This document shows positions 11,961 to 21,096 of a DNA stretch of 64,000 nt, in pieces; positions within the stretch are counted from its first letter, which is position 1, and each line of letters opens with the position of its first letter. The position numbers and the translations under genes were made by a program. The DNA lies in assembly GCA_949825065.1 (NCBI GenBank), contig OX463863.1:22685933-22749932 (forward strand), in the 5' to 3' direction. The notes beneath the pieces were generated by a model, which saw only the letters and a list, made by a program, of their open reading frames with translations, was not told the origin of the DNA and did not search any database. This DNA is from Odontocerum albicorne. Lineage: Eukaryota; Arthropoda; Insecta; Trichoptera; Odontoceridae.

Positions 11961-12510
11961 CTATGACTATGGGTGATTATGGATAACTATGGGTGACTAT
12001 GGGTGACAATGTATGACTATGGATGACTATGGGTGACTATGGATTACTATGGGTGACTATGGAAGACTATGGATGACTATGGGTGACTATGGATGACTAT
12101 GGGTGACTATAGATGGCTTTGGGTGACTATGGATGACTATGGGTGACAATGTATGACTATGGGTGACTATGGATTACTATGGGTGACTATGGAAGACTAT
12201 GGATGACTATGGGTGACTATGGACGACTATGGGTGAAAATGTATGACTATGGATGACTATGGGTGACTATGGATGACTATGGGTAACTATGGGTGACAAT
12301 ATATGACTATGGATGACTATGGGTGACTATGGATTACTATGGGTGACTATGGAAGACTATGGATGACTATGGGTGACTATGGATGACTATGGGTGAAAAT
12401 GTATGACTATGGATGACTATGGGTGACAATGTATGACTATGGCTGACTATAGATGACTATGGGTGACTTATGGATGACTATGGGTGACTATGTATGACTA
12501 TGGATGAATA
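11961..12510. repeat. Minisatellite of 10/20 bp units (GGATGACTATGGGTGACTAT)
   Basis: More than 50 near-identical decamers of the form GG(A/G)TGACTAT with variants GGTGACAATG, GGATTACTAT and GGAAGACTAT. Groups of variants recur in the same order, indicating amplification of larger blocks. Confidence 0.92.
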
Positions 12511-12592
12511 TGAACTTAAGGCTGACGTGCTGAAGAAGAACACTCTGAAATGGTTTAAATAAATATAGGTTTATTGATAGCAACATATTATA

Positions 12593-12725
12593 TACAGTAC
12601 CCGGCAATAAGAAATACACATCGGGCTTAAGAAAGAGACTATCGGCCATAATCGGCTAACTTCGGCTATGTAGAGTGTCGTCTCTATCGCACGATGCGCT
12701 AACAGTCCAGTATATAGAAAGACGT
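12593..12725. repeat. Dispersed repeat beginning ACAGTACCCGGC (copy 1)
   Basis: Shares an extended match with 50045-50215: ACAGTACCCGGC, ATCGGGC, AAGAAAGAGACT and CATAATCGGCTAAC in the same order. The TA-CAGTACCC start looks like a pogo/Tc1-type DNA transposon end; no opposite end was found. Confidence 0.45.
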
Positions 12726-12953
12726 ACGCTTGATAACGACTGACAAATCGCTAAATGTGTGTCTTCTCTTTGAATGTTGATAACTTGTGTTATTACACTG
12801 TTAATGCCAAGTACTACACGCAGGTGATGTGTGCTTGAATGGGAAGCTGCGATCCTTTGTTTGGTTTAAAAAAGACGTATAGAGATATAAAGTGTATACT
12901 TTGTTATTGAATTACGATGAATATGTTATCCAACAGATCATTATTAACACGCA

Positions 12954-13110
12954 ATGGATTCTCAAGATTCCTATCAGTCCGAGGACCCTGGCACCAGCGA
13001 AGGCGAGGAGATCTTGGGAGAAGTCATCCAGGACTACCATCCCTACGAGACTATGATCCAAGTGCAATGTGTACAGGTCGGCATCGAATTTGACTCCAAC
13101 CCTGAACCAG
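12954..13110 (+). CDS. Zf1 exon 1 (acidic N-terminus)
   Basis: Encodes 52 residues beginning MDSQDSYQSEDP and ends after one base of codon 53 at a GTAATT donor (13111). It contains no finger. Base composition is richer in G+C than the flanking DNA, as expected of a real exon. The next in-phase acceptor at 14852-14853 completes a valine codon and continues open. Confidence 0.75.
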
Positions 13111-16100
13111 GTAATTGGATAATAATATAATTCAGTATGCTTTACACAATATTCATTTATATACAGGACAACCCAGAATAAAGTGCACTCCTCGTTTCGT
13201 CCGCATTAGCAATCTCGCATACACCTTGCACCGAATTTTATCACTTGACTTAAAATTTCATCCCTATAGTAATTGGCCCTATGTAAATAACCTTGTGGTG
13301 AATAAGAAACTCTAATATAGAAAAAGCTAAGCAAGATAGATAAAGCTAAGATAGTGGTATAACCCTACCGTTTTCACCTCATCATCAAGGGAGCTCAAAC
13401 AAGACTGAATTACGCCCAGGTTGGCCCGACAGACTACAAAATGAAACCAAATCATATTTTTAATGATACCTGTAAATATATGTAAACGGAGCAAAATTTT
13501 ATTAATTAAATATTGATGACGTGTGCGTAGCTTTAGGAAGCTCTTTGAGACAACCCTTTTTGTGGTGGTTTTATCAAAATGTATGATGCTATATAAACAC
13601 TACACTACACCTAAAGCTGAATGTGTTACTATGACATATACGAAGATCTACAGAAGTTTCTTTGTAGTTTGTCTTCCTGGTATAAGTTTTATGCGCCTTT
13701 TTTTACCAAATATGTTTTTCTGAATGTATGCAGATGCAGAAAAGTACCGAATCTAATGGCCGCAGCCACTACCTTCCTATCCTTACGCTCAACTTATATA
13801 TATTTATTTTATAATATTTTCAATCTGTAAAAAAGTGAATTAGAGCATTTTCCAAGAAAATTTGTACTCTAACCGGTGCTATATAACACATCGATCAATA
13901 AGTCCCGGGACTAACTACTAAAACAACATTTGTTTGCCAAAATTCTTCTTTATTCATCAACATAGTCTCCTTCAAGAGCGATACATTCATTCCAACGCTT
14001 CCCTAACTTTTCTATGCCAGCCGTGTAGAACGATTTATCTTTGGTTTCAAAATAGACGTTAGTTTCGGCAATCACTTCTTCATTGGAGCCAAATCTCTTT
14101 CCCTGGAGAGACTTATTGATCGATGTGTTAATAACCGCAGTCACTACCTTCCTATCTTTACACTCATTTGATATATATTTATTTTGTAATTGAATATGTA
14201 AGAGTGTTGAGAGTTTGCTCTTTAAACGACATTATACCTATAAATTGTCCTTTTATTGTTATTTATATTAATATACATTCAACATGTTTGAAATGAAGTC
14301 AACGATGAAAATGTTGTCCTAATGACAACCTTCGTAACCTAATATATTCAAGTACTCCGTGGCCTAGTTGGTAAGACGCCTGATATCCAACCAAGGGATT
14401 GCGGGTTCGACTCCCGTTAGCACCTTGATTTTTTTAAAAAGGATTCCTGTCTCATATTCACTTAAGGCCTCTTCAACATCTTTCTGGTTAGTTGGAAGAT
14501 ATTGTCACATGGCAATAATCCCGCTAGGTTGTACTGCATATAACGAAACTGTAATACAATCTATCCGAGATATACAAAAGTACTTTCCAGACCAGGGATT
14601 TCTGGATTTCTGTATAATATTTTCGAGTTTTTACCATTTTGATACGAGATTTTTAAATTTTTTGAAATGAACGCAGTGCACTTTATCAAGGACTTTTGAA
14701 GACTGAAAGCTAAAAGTAAATTAGACAAAGAATTCATGTAACAGTGAACTCAATTATTAGGGGGTGACGAAGACTTATGGGCGGTAGTGTATGTGTACGA
14801 GTATTATTTTATTATAATTATAATAAATCTAATTTTGCTTTAAACTTTTACAGTTAAAGTTTCTTCATCCGACAACGATGACGATATATCAGAGAATGAT
14901 ACATCGGAAGCGACGAGCGAAGAAAACCCAGTCAAGTCCCGAACTTACTCTAAGCAATACCAGTGCGGTGAATGCAACAAAGTATTCTACAGCCAGTTCC
15001 ACATGTCCAACCACATCATGACCCACACCGGAGAGAAGCCACATAGCTGCGACCAGTGTGAGAAGACATTCCAGCAAATAGGTCACCTGATGAGCCACAA
15101 GGTTGTCCACAATAGGGTTTGGTCGTTGGAATGCAACGCTTGCGGTAGACTCTTCGCCTCTACGTCCGCTCTCAAGAGACACGAGTCGGTTCATACGGGG
15201 CTCAGGCCTTACACCTGTCCCAAGTGCCCTCGACTGTTCTCCACGACGGGGGCACTGAGAAAGCACGAGAAGCTGCAGCACAGTGGAGAGAAACCCTTCG
15301 CCTGTCCCACCTGCGGGGACCTCTTCTCGAAGCCTAAGGAAATGGAGAGACATAAAGCTACGCATACACAAAAGGTAATTATTTGATTCAATAATTCTAA
15401 GGACTTATACTAGGTTAGTCAAAAAGTTTTGAAAGCGACATCTATGGAGCAGTAGAAAAACCAAAATTTCTACGCCATTTTAATATTTCATCTTTCATAA
15501 GAACGTACTCAAAATTTCATTTCGATCTGTCAATTCATTCTTTGTTTACAAGCCATTTGAAGTTGACGTGTCAGTGTATTTTTTAACAATGGAAAAATCC
15601 GAATATCGTGCAGTGATTAAATTCTTGGTTTTGGAAGGTTTATCGGCTACTGAGATCCATGCAAAGATGGTGAAAGTATTAAAGGAGTCTTCTCCTTCAT
15701 TTCCGACCGTTCACCGATGGGTTTTGGAGTTTAAGCGTGGCCGTACAAGCGTTGAAGACGATCCACGCTCAGGACGTCCAAAAAGTGCATCAACACCAGA
15801 AATCATAGCGAAAATACAGGATATGGTTTTGGAAGATCATCGATCGACTGTGGATGTGATAGCTGACACCATAGGCATCTCACATGGAACAACATGGCAT
15901 ATTTTGGCTGAAGTTTTGGGTTTCAAAAAACTGTGTGCACAATGGGTGCCGCATTTGCTAACAATGCAACAAAAACACGTTCGAATGCGACTTTCTGAGC
16001 AACATTTGGAGCAATTTCGAAAGGATAAAAAGGATTTTCTGCGTCGATTCATCACTATGGATGAGACTTGGGTCTACCACCATGATCTTGAATCAAAACA

Positions 16101-18904
16101 AGAGGCTAAGGAGTGGTGTGAACCAGACACTTTGGCTCCGAAGCGAGTTCGTGTCCAGAAATCGGCCAAGAAGGTGTTAGCGTCAGTTTTTTGGGATGCA
16201 AAAGGAATTTTATTGATAGATTATCTCCAAACTGGTAAGACGATCAACTCTGATTATTATTGTGACCTTTTGGACCAGTTGGATGAAAAAATTTGTGAAA
16301 AAAGACCCGGTTTGCAGAAGAAAAAAATCATTTTTCATCAAGACAATGCACCTGCTCACACAGCTCAAAAAACCATCGCGAAAATCAGTGAATTGGGCTA
16401 CGAATTGTTGCAGCATCCACCCTATTCGCCAAATTTAGCTCCCTCTGACTTCTGGCTGTTCTCACACCTCAAAGAATTCCTTCGTGGAAAGCATTTTTCA
16501 TCAAACGAAGAGGTTATAGCCGTCGTAGAGGAGTATTTTGCAGGCCTTCCAGAAAGTCATTTCCGTGATGGGACAACAAAGTTGGAAGATCGTTGGACAA
16601 GGTGTATTGATCTTATGGGAGACTATACTGAGCAATAAAAGTGATTTCCCCCCAAAAAAAAATTATTTTCATTTCCGCTTTCAAAACTTTTTGACTAACC
16701 TAGTATTAGGACGTAACACCATAACCTATGTTACTTTCTTCTTACAAAATGAATATAATCCTTAATTAACCTTTCCCTTCCTGTGCTAAAAAAAATCCAC
16801 ACGTTCCGGTGCTGTGTATTCAATACACATGTAAAAATGAGCTATTTAAAATTGGAAAAAGAAAATATTTATAGCCAATCGCTTAAATTAGTAAAATTTG
16901 AAGTCAAAAGTGATAAGAATTGAAATTTAATTGCTGAAAACATCAGCCGACATTCACAAAACGGGCGAACCAACCACCTCAAATGGATGCCAGAAAGCTA
17001 CTGAAGCGAGAGAAGCGAGCGAACTGAAATTCTATTTCTTGGGTTCCCATATGCCGTAGTAGAGTGAGAGTGAGACGTGAATAGCGTCGTTTCCTCACCC
17101 ATAGTGGTTTTTTAGAATGAATATACCTACGTCACACACTGGCACACGTTTGATTGTATCGCTGAATTTATTCCCGATTTTCACAAAATATCTCTGATGT
17201 GGCCGATAAGGGCTAATTATTATTAATATTATATTTTCATTCAATGCGTAAATGTATTACGGAGGAATACCTAAAATCTGAACCCAGTATTTATTATATT
17301 TATAAAGATATTAAAGTCTTTAGAAGCAATGTGCACTAGTTGCACATCACAGGGAAGGGAGAACACCTCAAACTAAAGCCCGCGTGCTACTGAAGCGAGC
17401 GAACTGAGATTCTATTTCTTGCATTCCCATATACCGAAGTAGAGTGAGAGTGAGACGTGAATAGCGTCGCTTCCTCACACTGGCACACGTTTGATTGTTT
17501 TGGTGAATTGCTTTCAACTTCGAAGCTGTGTTTGGAGCAATTTAAGCGAGATCCGAAAGAGTTTTTGCGCCGAGTTGTTACCGTCTATGAGATCTGGATT
17601 CATCATCATACACCGGAAAACAAGCAACAATCAAAATAATGGGCTGCTTAACTCATCGATCAATAAGTCCTGGAACTAACTATTAAAACAACATTTGTTT
17701 GACAAAAATCTTCTTTATTAATCAACATAGTCTCTTTCAAGAGCGATACATTTGTGGCGGTCGCACACTCGGTCAATGACCGGCGATCCAACCTTTGCAT
17801 TCCTTGACAATTCAAAACAAACAAGTGCAAAGTCCACACGCCGGTCATTCAATTCATTGCCGGGCGTGGAGCGCATTCCATGCTAGAGCGAGAAGGCACC
17901 ACATCTGTCGCGCCAGTTCCGTATTTGAATGATACCTACATACAACATTAATCGTTTTGCGAATGCAGAAACGAGACGGCATATCGCGAGCGCATTCCCG
18001 CACACATTCAAGAATGATATAAATACCTACGTCTACCAAATAAATCTCTTTCTTTCCGCATTGCGATCTAAAACCAGTTTTATTTATCAACAAATCATCA
18101 TCATCTCTCCCTTAAGGACATAGCTCCTAAACATTCATTCCAACACTTTCCTAACTTTTCTATGCCAGCCGTGTAGAACGATTTATCTATGGTTTCAAAA
18201 TAGGCGTTAGTTTCGGCAATCACTTCTTCATTGGAGCCAAATCTCTTTCCCTGGAGCATCTTTTTGAGGTCTGCGAACAGCCAATAATCGGCTGGGGTCC
18301 AAATCTGAAGAATACGGTGGGCGCGGAAGCAATTTGAAGTTCAACTCGTGCAATTTGGCCATCGTTACGATCGACATGTGACACGGTGCATTGTCCTGAT
18401 GAATTGTCCAATGAGACAATGTCGGAATGTCATGAAAGTTTGACACGTAACTTCTAAAGGTTAATACTAACTGAGAATTGTATGGATTTGATATTAGTGG
18501 CGCCATCTGTTGGTTGGTCCCGGGACTTATTGATCGATGTGTTATATTATGTATTTACGGATAATTCCGTTTTTTTTTTTTTTCATTAAACCTGTTAATA
18601 TCTGACAAGTGTTCTCATATAATTCCAGACATACGGCTGTGACCAGTGTGGCAAAGTGTTCACCAAGCTGCGACGCCTCGAGTACCACAGGTCCCTGCAC
18701 TCGGCCGAGAAGTCCCACCAGTGCCCCGAGTGCGATAAGACCTTCAGCATGGCGCGCTACCTCAAGCAACACAGCGTGGTGCACTCCGCCATCAGACCCT
18801 TCCCCTGTCCGCACTGCGATAAATCCTTCATCCGTGCCGCTGACGTCCGAGCGCACCAGAGAGTGCACTTAGTCCAGTTTGCTGGAAAATCCACGGACGA
18901 TTGA
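12954..18904 (+). CDS. Zf1: eight-finger C2H2 zinc-finger protein, 3 exons
   Basis: Predicted nuclear sequence-specific DNA-binding protein of 317 aa; its target is unknown. I join exons 12954-13110, 14854-15374 and 18629-18904; every junction has GT/AG ends and the frame is continuous (phase 1, then phase 0). Residues 1-52 are acidic (Asp/Glu/Ser rich). Residues 53-87 are a second acidic, serine-rich stretch. C2H2 fingers lie at about 88-110, 116-138, 144-166, 172-195, 201-223, 228-250, 256-278 and 284-306, mostly joined by five-residue linkers, including one canonical TGEKP. The tail is 11 aa. An AATAAA lies near 18940. The start is the first ATG of an open exon; a possible AG acceptor just upstream (near 12934) means a 5' non-coding exon may exist. 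Intron 1 holds a mariner MITE and a SINE; intron 2 holds an intact mariner and other repeats. The family is certain from the finger pattern; the exact orthologue is not recognised. Confidence 0.85.
13354..13425 (-). mobile_element. Decayed Penelope-like 3' end
   Basis: Reads GGTATAACCCTACCGTTTTCA...GGGAGCTCAAACAAGACTGAATTA, a diverged minus-oriented copy of the tail seen at 183-306. Confidence 0.6.
13545..13830. repeat. Dispersed repeat also at 20310-20500 and 47620-47760
   Basis: The segment with GACAACCCTTTTTGTGG, AACACTAC...CCTAAAGCTGAATGTGTTACTATGACATA and CCGCAGCCACTACCTTCCTATC recurs inverted around 20310-20500 and in degenerate form at 47630-47760. Probably the 3' end of a retroelement. 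The small ORFs across it are not conserved. Confidence 0.5.
13886..14128 (-). mobile_element. Internally deleted mariner (243 bp), family M4
   Basis: TA-flanked, with ends ACACATCGATCAATAAGTC and its inverse. The interior retains only the minus-strand C-terminal transposase codons (KRFGSNEEVIAETN...GIEKLGKRWNECIALEGDY). Related copies: 17651-18542, 20058-20307 and 37794-38170. MITE-like derivative. Confidence 0.8.
14130..14594 (+). repeat. Inverted duplication, left arm
   Basis: Matches 18978-20056 in reverse complement across its length, from the junction with the mariner MITE to GTACTTTCCAGACCA. The right arm carries one extra insertion (TTAA MITE D) at the TTAA corresponding to about 14268 here, which therefore is the empty site. 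Confidence 0.8.
14352..14560 (+). mobile_element. tRNA-derived SINE-like repeat (copy 1)
   Basis: The head 14352-14424 has a pol III A box (TGGCCTAGTTGG) and B box (GGTTCGACTCC) with a T-arm-like GCGGG/CCCGT stem. The acceptor stem does not pair, so it is not a functional tRNA. The body ends with TGGCAATAATCCCGCTAGGTTGTACTG, similar to LINE 3' ends in this window. An inverted, near-identical copy is at 19010-19225. Confidence 0.7.
14854..15374 (+). CDS. Zf1 exon 2 (fingers 1-5)
   Basis: Acceptor TTTTACAG at 14846-14853, donor GTAATT at 15375. Encodes the acidic spacer and fingers 1-5, each with the C-x2-C-x12-H-x3-H pattern (finger 4 has H-x4-H). The exon ends on a complete codon just after finger 5. 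The donor is followed only about 38 bp later by the 5' end of an intact mariner transposon. Confidence 0.9.
15413..16700 (+). mobile_element. Intact mariner element M1
   Basis: 1288 bp flanked by TA (15411-15412, 16701-16702). Inverted ends GGTTAGTCAAAAAGTTTTGA and its complement at 16700. A single uninterrupted transposase ORF fills it. A second, damaged copy is at 36414-37629. Confidence 0.93.
15589..16638 (+). CDS. Mariner transposase (M1), full-length open frame
   Basis: 349 aa cut-and-paste transposase, the usual length for mariner. The N-terminal two-helix-turn-helix DNA-binding region (about residues 1-110) is followed by WVPHLL, a mariner signature. The catalytic domain keeps D in ITMDETW, D in FHQDNAPAH and D in LAPSDFW, with exactly 34 residues between the last two (DD34D). 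The nearby YSPDL motif reads YSPNL here; that position is not the catalytic Asp. I choose the ATG at 15589 (MEKSEYRAV); a GTG-initiated extension to 15568 is not credible. It lies in an intron of Zf1, sense to the gene. Possibly still active. Confidence 0.92.
   Translation: MEKSEYRAVIKFLVLEGLSATEIHAKMVKVLKESSPSFPTVHRWVLEFKRGRTSVEDDPRSGRPKSASTPEIIAKIQDMVLEDHRSTVDVIADTIGISHGTTWHILAEVLGFKKLCAQWVPHLLTMQQKHVRMRLSEQHLEQFRKDKKDFLRRFITMDETWVYHHDLESKQEAKEWCEPDTLAPKRVRVQKSAKKVLASVFWDAKGILLIDYLQTGKTINSDYYCDLLDQLDEKICEKRPGLQKKKIIFHQDNAPAHTAQKTIAKISELGYELLQHPPYSPNLAPSDFWLFSHLKEFLRGKHFSSNEEVIAVVEEYFAGLPESHFRDGTTKLEDRWTRCIDLMGDYTEQ
16770..17360. mobile_element. TTAA MITE, family 2, copy C (right end damaged)
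   Basis: Starts after TTAA 16766-16769 with CCTTTCCCTTCCTGTGCTAA; reaches ...CACATCACAGGGAAGGG but the TTAA on the right is missing. Same interior as copy B, with a 9 bp block near the GAGC repeats altered. Confidence 0.75.
17361..17505. repeat. Partial second copy of family 2 MITE
   Basis: CACCTCAAACTAAAGCCCGCG...ACCGAAGTAGAGTGAGAG...TGGCACACGTTTGATTG repeats an internal part of copy C in direct orientation, with a deletion, and is joined to a mariner fragment. Confidence 0.65.
17505..17645 (+). pseudogene. Mariner transposase fragment
   Basis: Encodes CLEQFKRDPKEFLRRVVTVYEIW and HHHTPENKQQSK before a stop. The position of the first catalytic Asp (normally TxDETW) is Tyr. Only about 47 codons remain. 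Confidence 0.7.
17651..18542 (-). mobile_element. Mariner family M4 copy carrying an LTR-like insert
   Basis: Ends ACTCATCGATCAATAAGTCC and ...CGGGACTTATTGATCGATGTGT, flanked by TA. Minus-strand remains include HWTIHQDNAPCHMSIV (second catalytic Asp kept) and a frameshift at PPYSSDLDPS. The N-terminal half is deleted. A 378 bp insert (17753-18130) interrupts the C-terminal part. Confidence 0.75.
17753..18130 (+). mobile_element. Possible solo LTR, 378 bp
   Basis: Inserted in the mariner copy with a 5 bp target duplication ACATT (17748-17752, 18131-18135), confirmed by the uninterrupted copies at 13.98 and 37.89 kb. Starts TGTGGCGG; has a TATAAATA-like box near 18017 and AATAAA near 18039. 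It ends CTAA rather than the usual CA, so the LTR assignment is tentative. Orientation is inferred from these signals. Confidence 0.5.
18629..18904 (+). CDS. Zf1 exon 3 (fingers 6-8 and C-terminus)
   Basis: Acceptor ATTCCAG ends at 18628. The exon carries fingers 6, 7 and 8, then an 11-residue tail and a TGA stop at 18902-18904. High G+C and clean C2H2 spacing mark it as coding. A 36 bp stretch after the stop separates it from an AATAAA signal near 18940. The inverted repeat arm described at 18978-20056 starts just downstream. Confidence 0.88.
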   Translation, partial: TYGCDQCGKVFTKLRRLEYHRSLHSAEKSHQCPECDKTFSMARYLKQHSVVHSAIRPFPCPHCDKSFIRAADVRAHQRVHLVQFAGKSTDD

Positions 18905-19009
18905 CTTAACTTCATCTTTAGTTTGTTTGAAAATTATATAATAAATTTGATTTTGATTGTATTGTGTACGTATCGGGTGGTCTGGAAAGTACTTTTGTAT
19001 ATCTCGGAT

Positions 19010-19225
19010 AGAATGTATTACAGTTTCGTTATATGCAGTACAATCTAGCGGGATTATTGCCATATGACAATATCTTCCAACTAACCAGAAAGATGTTGAA
19101 GAGGCCTTAAGTGAAAATGAGACTAGAATCCTTTTTAAAAAATTCAAGGTGCTAACGGGAGTCGAACCCGCAATCCCTTGGTTGGATATCAGGCGTCTTA
19201 CCAACTAGGCCACGGAGTACTTGAA
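19010..19225 (-). mobile_element. tRNA-derived SINE-like repeat (copy 2)
   Basis: Reverse complement of copy 1 with the same A and B boxes (head 19149-19220). Only a few base differences. Confidence 0.7.
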
Positions 19226-19304
19226 TATATTAGGTCACGAAGGTTGTCATTAGGACAACATTTTCATCGTTGACTTCATTTCAAACATGTTGAATGTATA
19301 TTAA

Positions 19305-19914
19305 CCTTTCCTTCCCTGTGTTGGGTATCTTCTACACGTTGCTTCTAATAACCATCAATATCTCTATAAATATAATAAATACAAGGTTAAGATTTTAGGT
19401 ATTCTTCCATAATATATTTACGCATTGATTTAAAAAATAATATTAATAATAATCAGAATTTATCGACTACATCGAGGTGTTTTGTAAAGATCGAAAACAA
19501 ATTCCCATTTAAACGCTGCGAGTGCCTCGTCTTGACGATAGGTAAAGAGTATGCGGGAAGCGCGACACTATATTCGCATCTCACTCTTGCATACTCCACT
19601 GAATTGCGAGGAGCCCAATTGTCTCAATCGTCGCAAACGTAAGCCACGCCGCGGTACCGCTCCGCACCGCAGTATCTTCTGGACTTGCAAATAGATTAGA
19701 CGTACGCCCGTTCCGTGAGCGTTGCCAGATGGTTTTTTAATGTTTTCAGCAAATAAATCTCAATTATTATAATTTTTAACTTCAACTATAATTAATTAAG
19801 GGGATTATCTATGAATGTTCTTATTTTTCCGATTTAAAATCGCTAATTTTTGATCGCGTACTCACTACCCAACACCGGAGCACGCGTTTCAATTTTAACA
19901 CCGTAAGGGAAGTA
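19305..19914. mobile_element. TTAA MITE, family 1, copy D
   Basis: 610 bp between TTAA at 19301-19304 and 19915-19918; ends CCTTTCCTTCCC / AAGGGAAG. Closely similar to copy A, with small indels around the GC-rich centre. The homologous arm at 14.27 kb has the empty TTAA site. Confidence 0.88.
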
Positions 19915-20057
19915 TTAATATAAATAACAATAAAAGGACAATTTATATGTATAGTGTCGTTTAGAGAGCAAACTCTCAACACTATTATATATTCAATTAC
20001 AAAATAAATATATATCAAATGAGTGTAAAGATAGGAAGGTAGTGACTGCGGTTATTA

Positions 20058-20307
20058 ACACATCGATCAATAAGTCTCCCCAGGGATGCTCCAGGGAAAG
20101 AGATTTGGCTCCAATGAAGAAGTGATTGCCGAAACTAAGGCTTATTTTGAAACCAAATATAAATCGTTCTACACGGCTGGCATAGAAAAGTTAGGAAAGC
20201 GTTGGAATGAATGTATCGCTTTTAAAGGAGACTATGTTGATAAATAAAGAAGAATTTTGACAAATGTTGTTTTAGTAGTTAGTCCCGGGACTTATTGATC
20301 GATGTGT
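20058..20307 (+). mobile_element. Internally deleted mariner (250 bp), family M4
   Basis: TA-flanked, with ACACATCGATCAATAAGTC ends. Retains only the C-terminal codons (KRFGSNEEVIAETKAYFE...GIEKLGKRWNECIAFKGDY). Counterpart of 13886-14128 in the inverted duplication. Confidence 0.8.
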
Positions 20308-20309
20308 TA

Positions 20310-20714
20310 CATTAGGTTCTTTACCGCATTTATATATGTTCAGAAAAACTTATTTGGTAAGAACTTACCACAGGAAAAAGAACTACAAAGAGACCTTTGT
20401 AGTTCTTCCAATATGTGATAGTAATATTCAGCTTTAGGTGGAGTATAATGTATTGTGTAGTGTTCATATATAATCATTAATCTTGATAAGACTTCACCAA
20501 AAGCGTTTTCTTCAAGTGCTTCCTAAAGCAGCACACCCCACTCATATCTAAGAGGTAGAATATCCTATGTCACAGGACCGGCAACAGCAAAAGTTCTATC
20601 ATATAATACCCAGCCCTATTTGATTGATTTGAAACAATCAATTTATTAAATGATGAAGAAATCGACCTTAAAGTTCTACTTCTGTCTGAAGGAACATCCC
20701 TCAGACACAGACAC
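20310..20714. other. Dispersed repeat and unassigned DNA
   Basis: 20310-20500 is an inverted, diverged copy of the repeat at 13545-13760. The rest shows nothing recognisable. Confidence 0.4.
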
Positions 20715-20718
20715 TTAA

Positions 20719-21001
20719 CCTGTACACCGTGTTAAAAATCAAATTCCACGAATCCTGTGCGCGGCACAATTTCGGCGTTTTTTAATTTCTAAGTTTAAAC
20801 ACATATTTTGTTTAGAACCACTGATATTTGATTACAACACCAAGTAAACATAACACTTAAGTAATTTTCTGATAATAAATAATAGTCATTACTCTTAAGG
20901 AGACTCATTAAATAAAGGAGATAAACTAAACATTACGTAAAATACACAAAGGAATGCTATAGATCAGATCACAGGCGTTTCTGCTTCCCGCGAGGAACAC
21001 G
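20719..21001. mobile_element. TTAA-flanked repeat, family 3, copy 1
   Basis: 283 bp between TTAA at 20715-20718 and 21002-21005. The second copy (25553-25835) has the same length and opposite orientation. Terminal inverted repeats are weak (CCTGTACACC / GAGGAACACG). Confidence 0.65.
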
Positions 21002-21096
21002 TTAAAGATCACCCTTGAGGAGAGTCTGCTTTGTAAATGTGGCATTGTACAAATTGTCCTTTTATTAATTTTCAAGGTGTTGTACGAATGTTGTAC

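Larger units (their letters stand above)
13111..14853 (+). other. Intron 1 of Zf1
   Basis: Contains a decayed Penelope-like tail (13354-13425), a dispersed repeat around 13545-13830, an internally deleted mariner (13886-14128) and a tRNA-like SINE (14352-14560). No additional exon was needed to keep the frame. Confidence 0.7.
15375..18628 (+). other. Intron 2 of Zf1
   Basis: 3.25 kb, made almost wholly of transposons: the intact mariner, MITE C with a partial second copy, a mariner fragment, a family M4 mariner and a possible solo LTR. Confidence 0.75.
18978..20056 (-). repeat. Inverted duplication, right arm
   Basis: Reverse complement of 14130-14594, including a minus-strand SINE, plus MITE D inserted at a TTAA. 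Together the arms flank exons 2 and 3 of Zf1. Confidence 0.8.

Noticed and set aside
14352..14424. Functional tRNA gene
   Set aside because: A and B boxes are present, but the acceptor stem does not pair and the D arm is poor; the sequence continues into a repeat with an inverted sister copy, so it is SINE-like.
14889..15371. 160 aa minus-strand ORF
   Set aside because: Shadow of Zf1 exon 2; the plus strand has the zinc-finger pattern.
15568..15588. GTG-initiated N-terminal extension of the mariner transposase
   Set aside because: Mariner transposases begin at the MEKSEYR-type methionine; eukaryotic initiation at GTG is unlikely.
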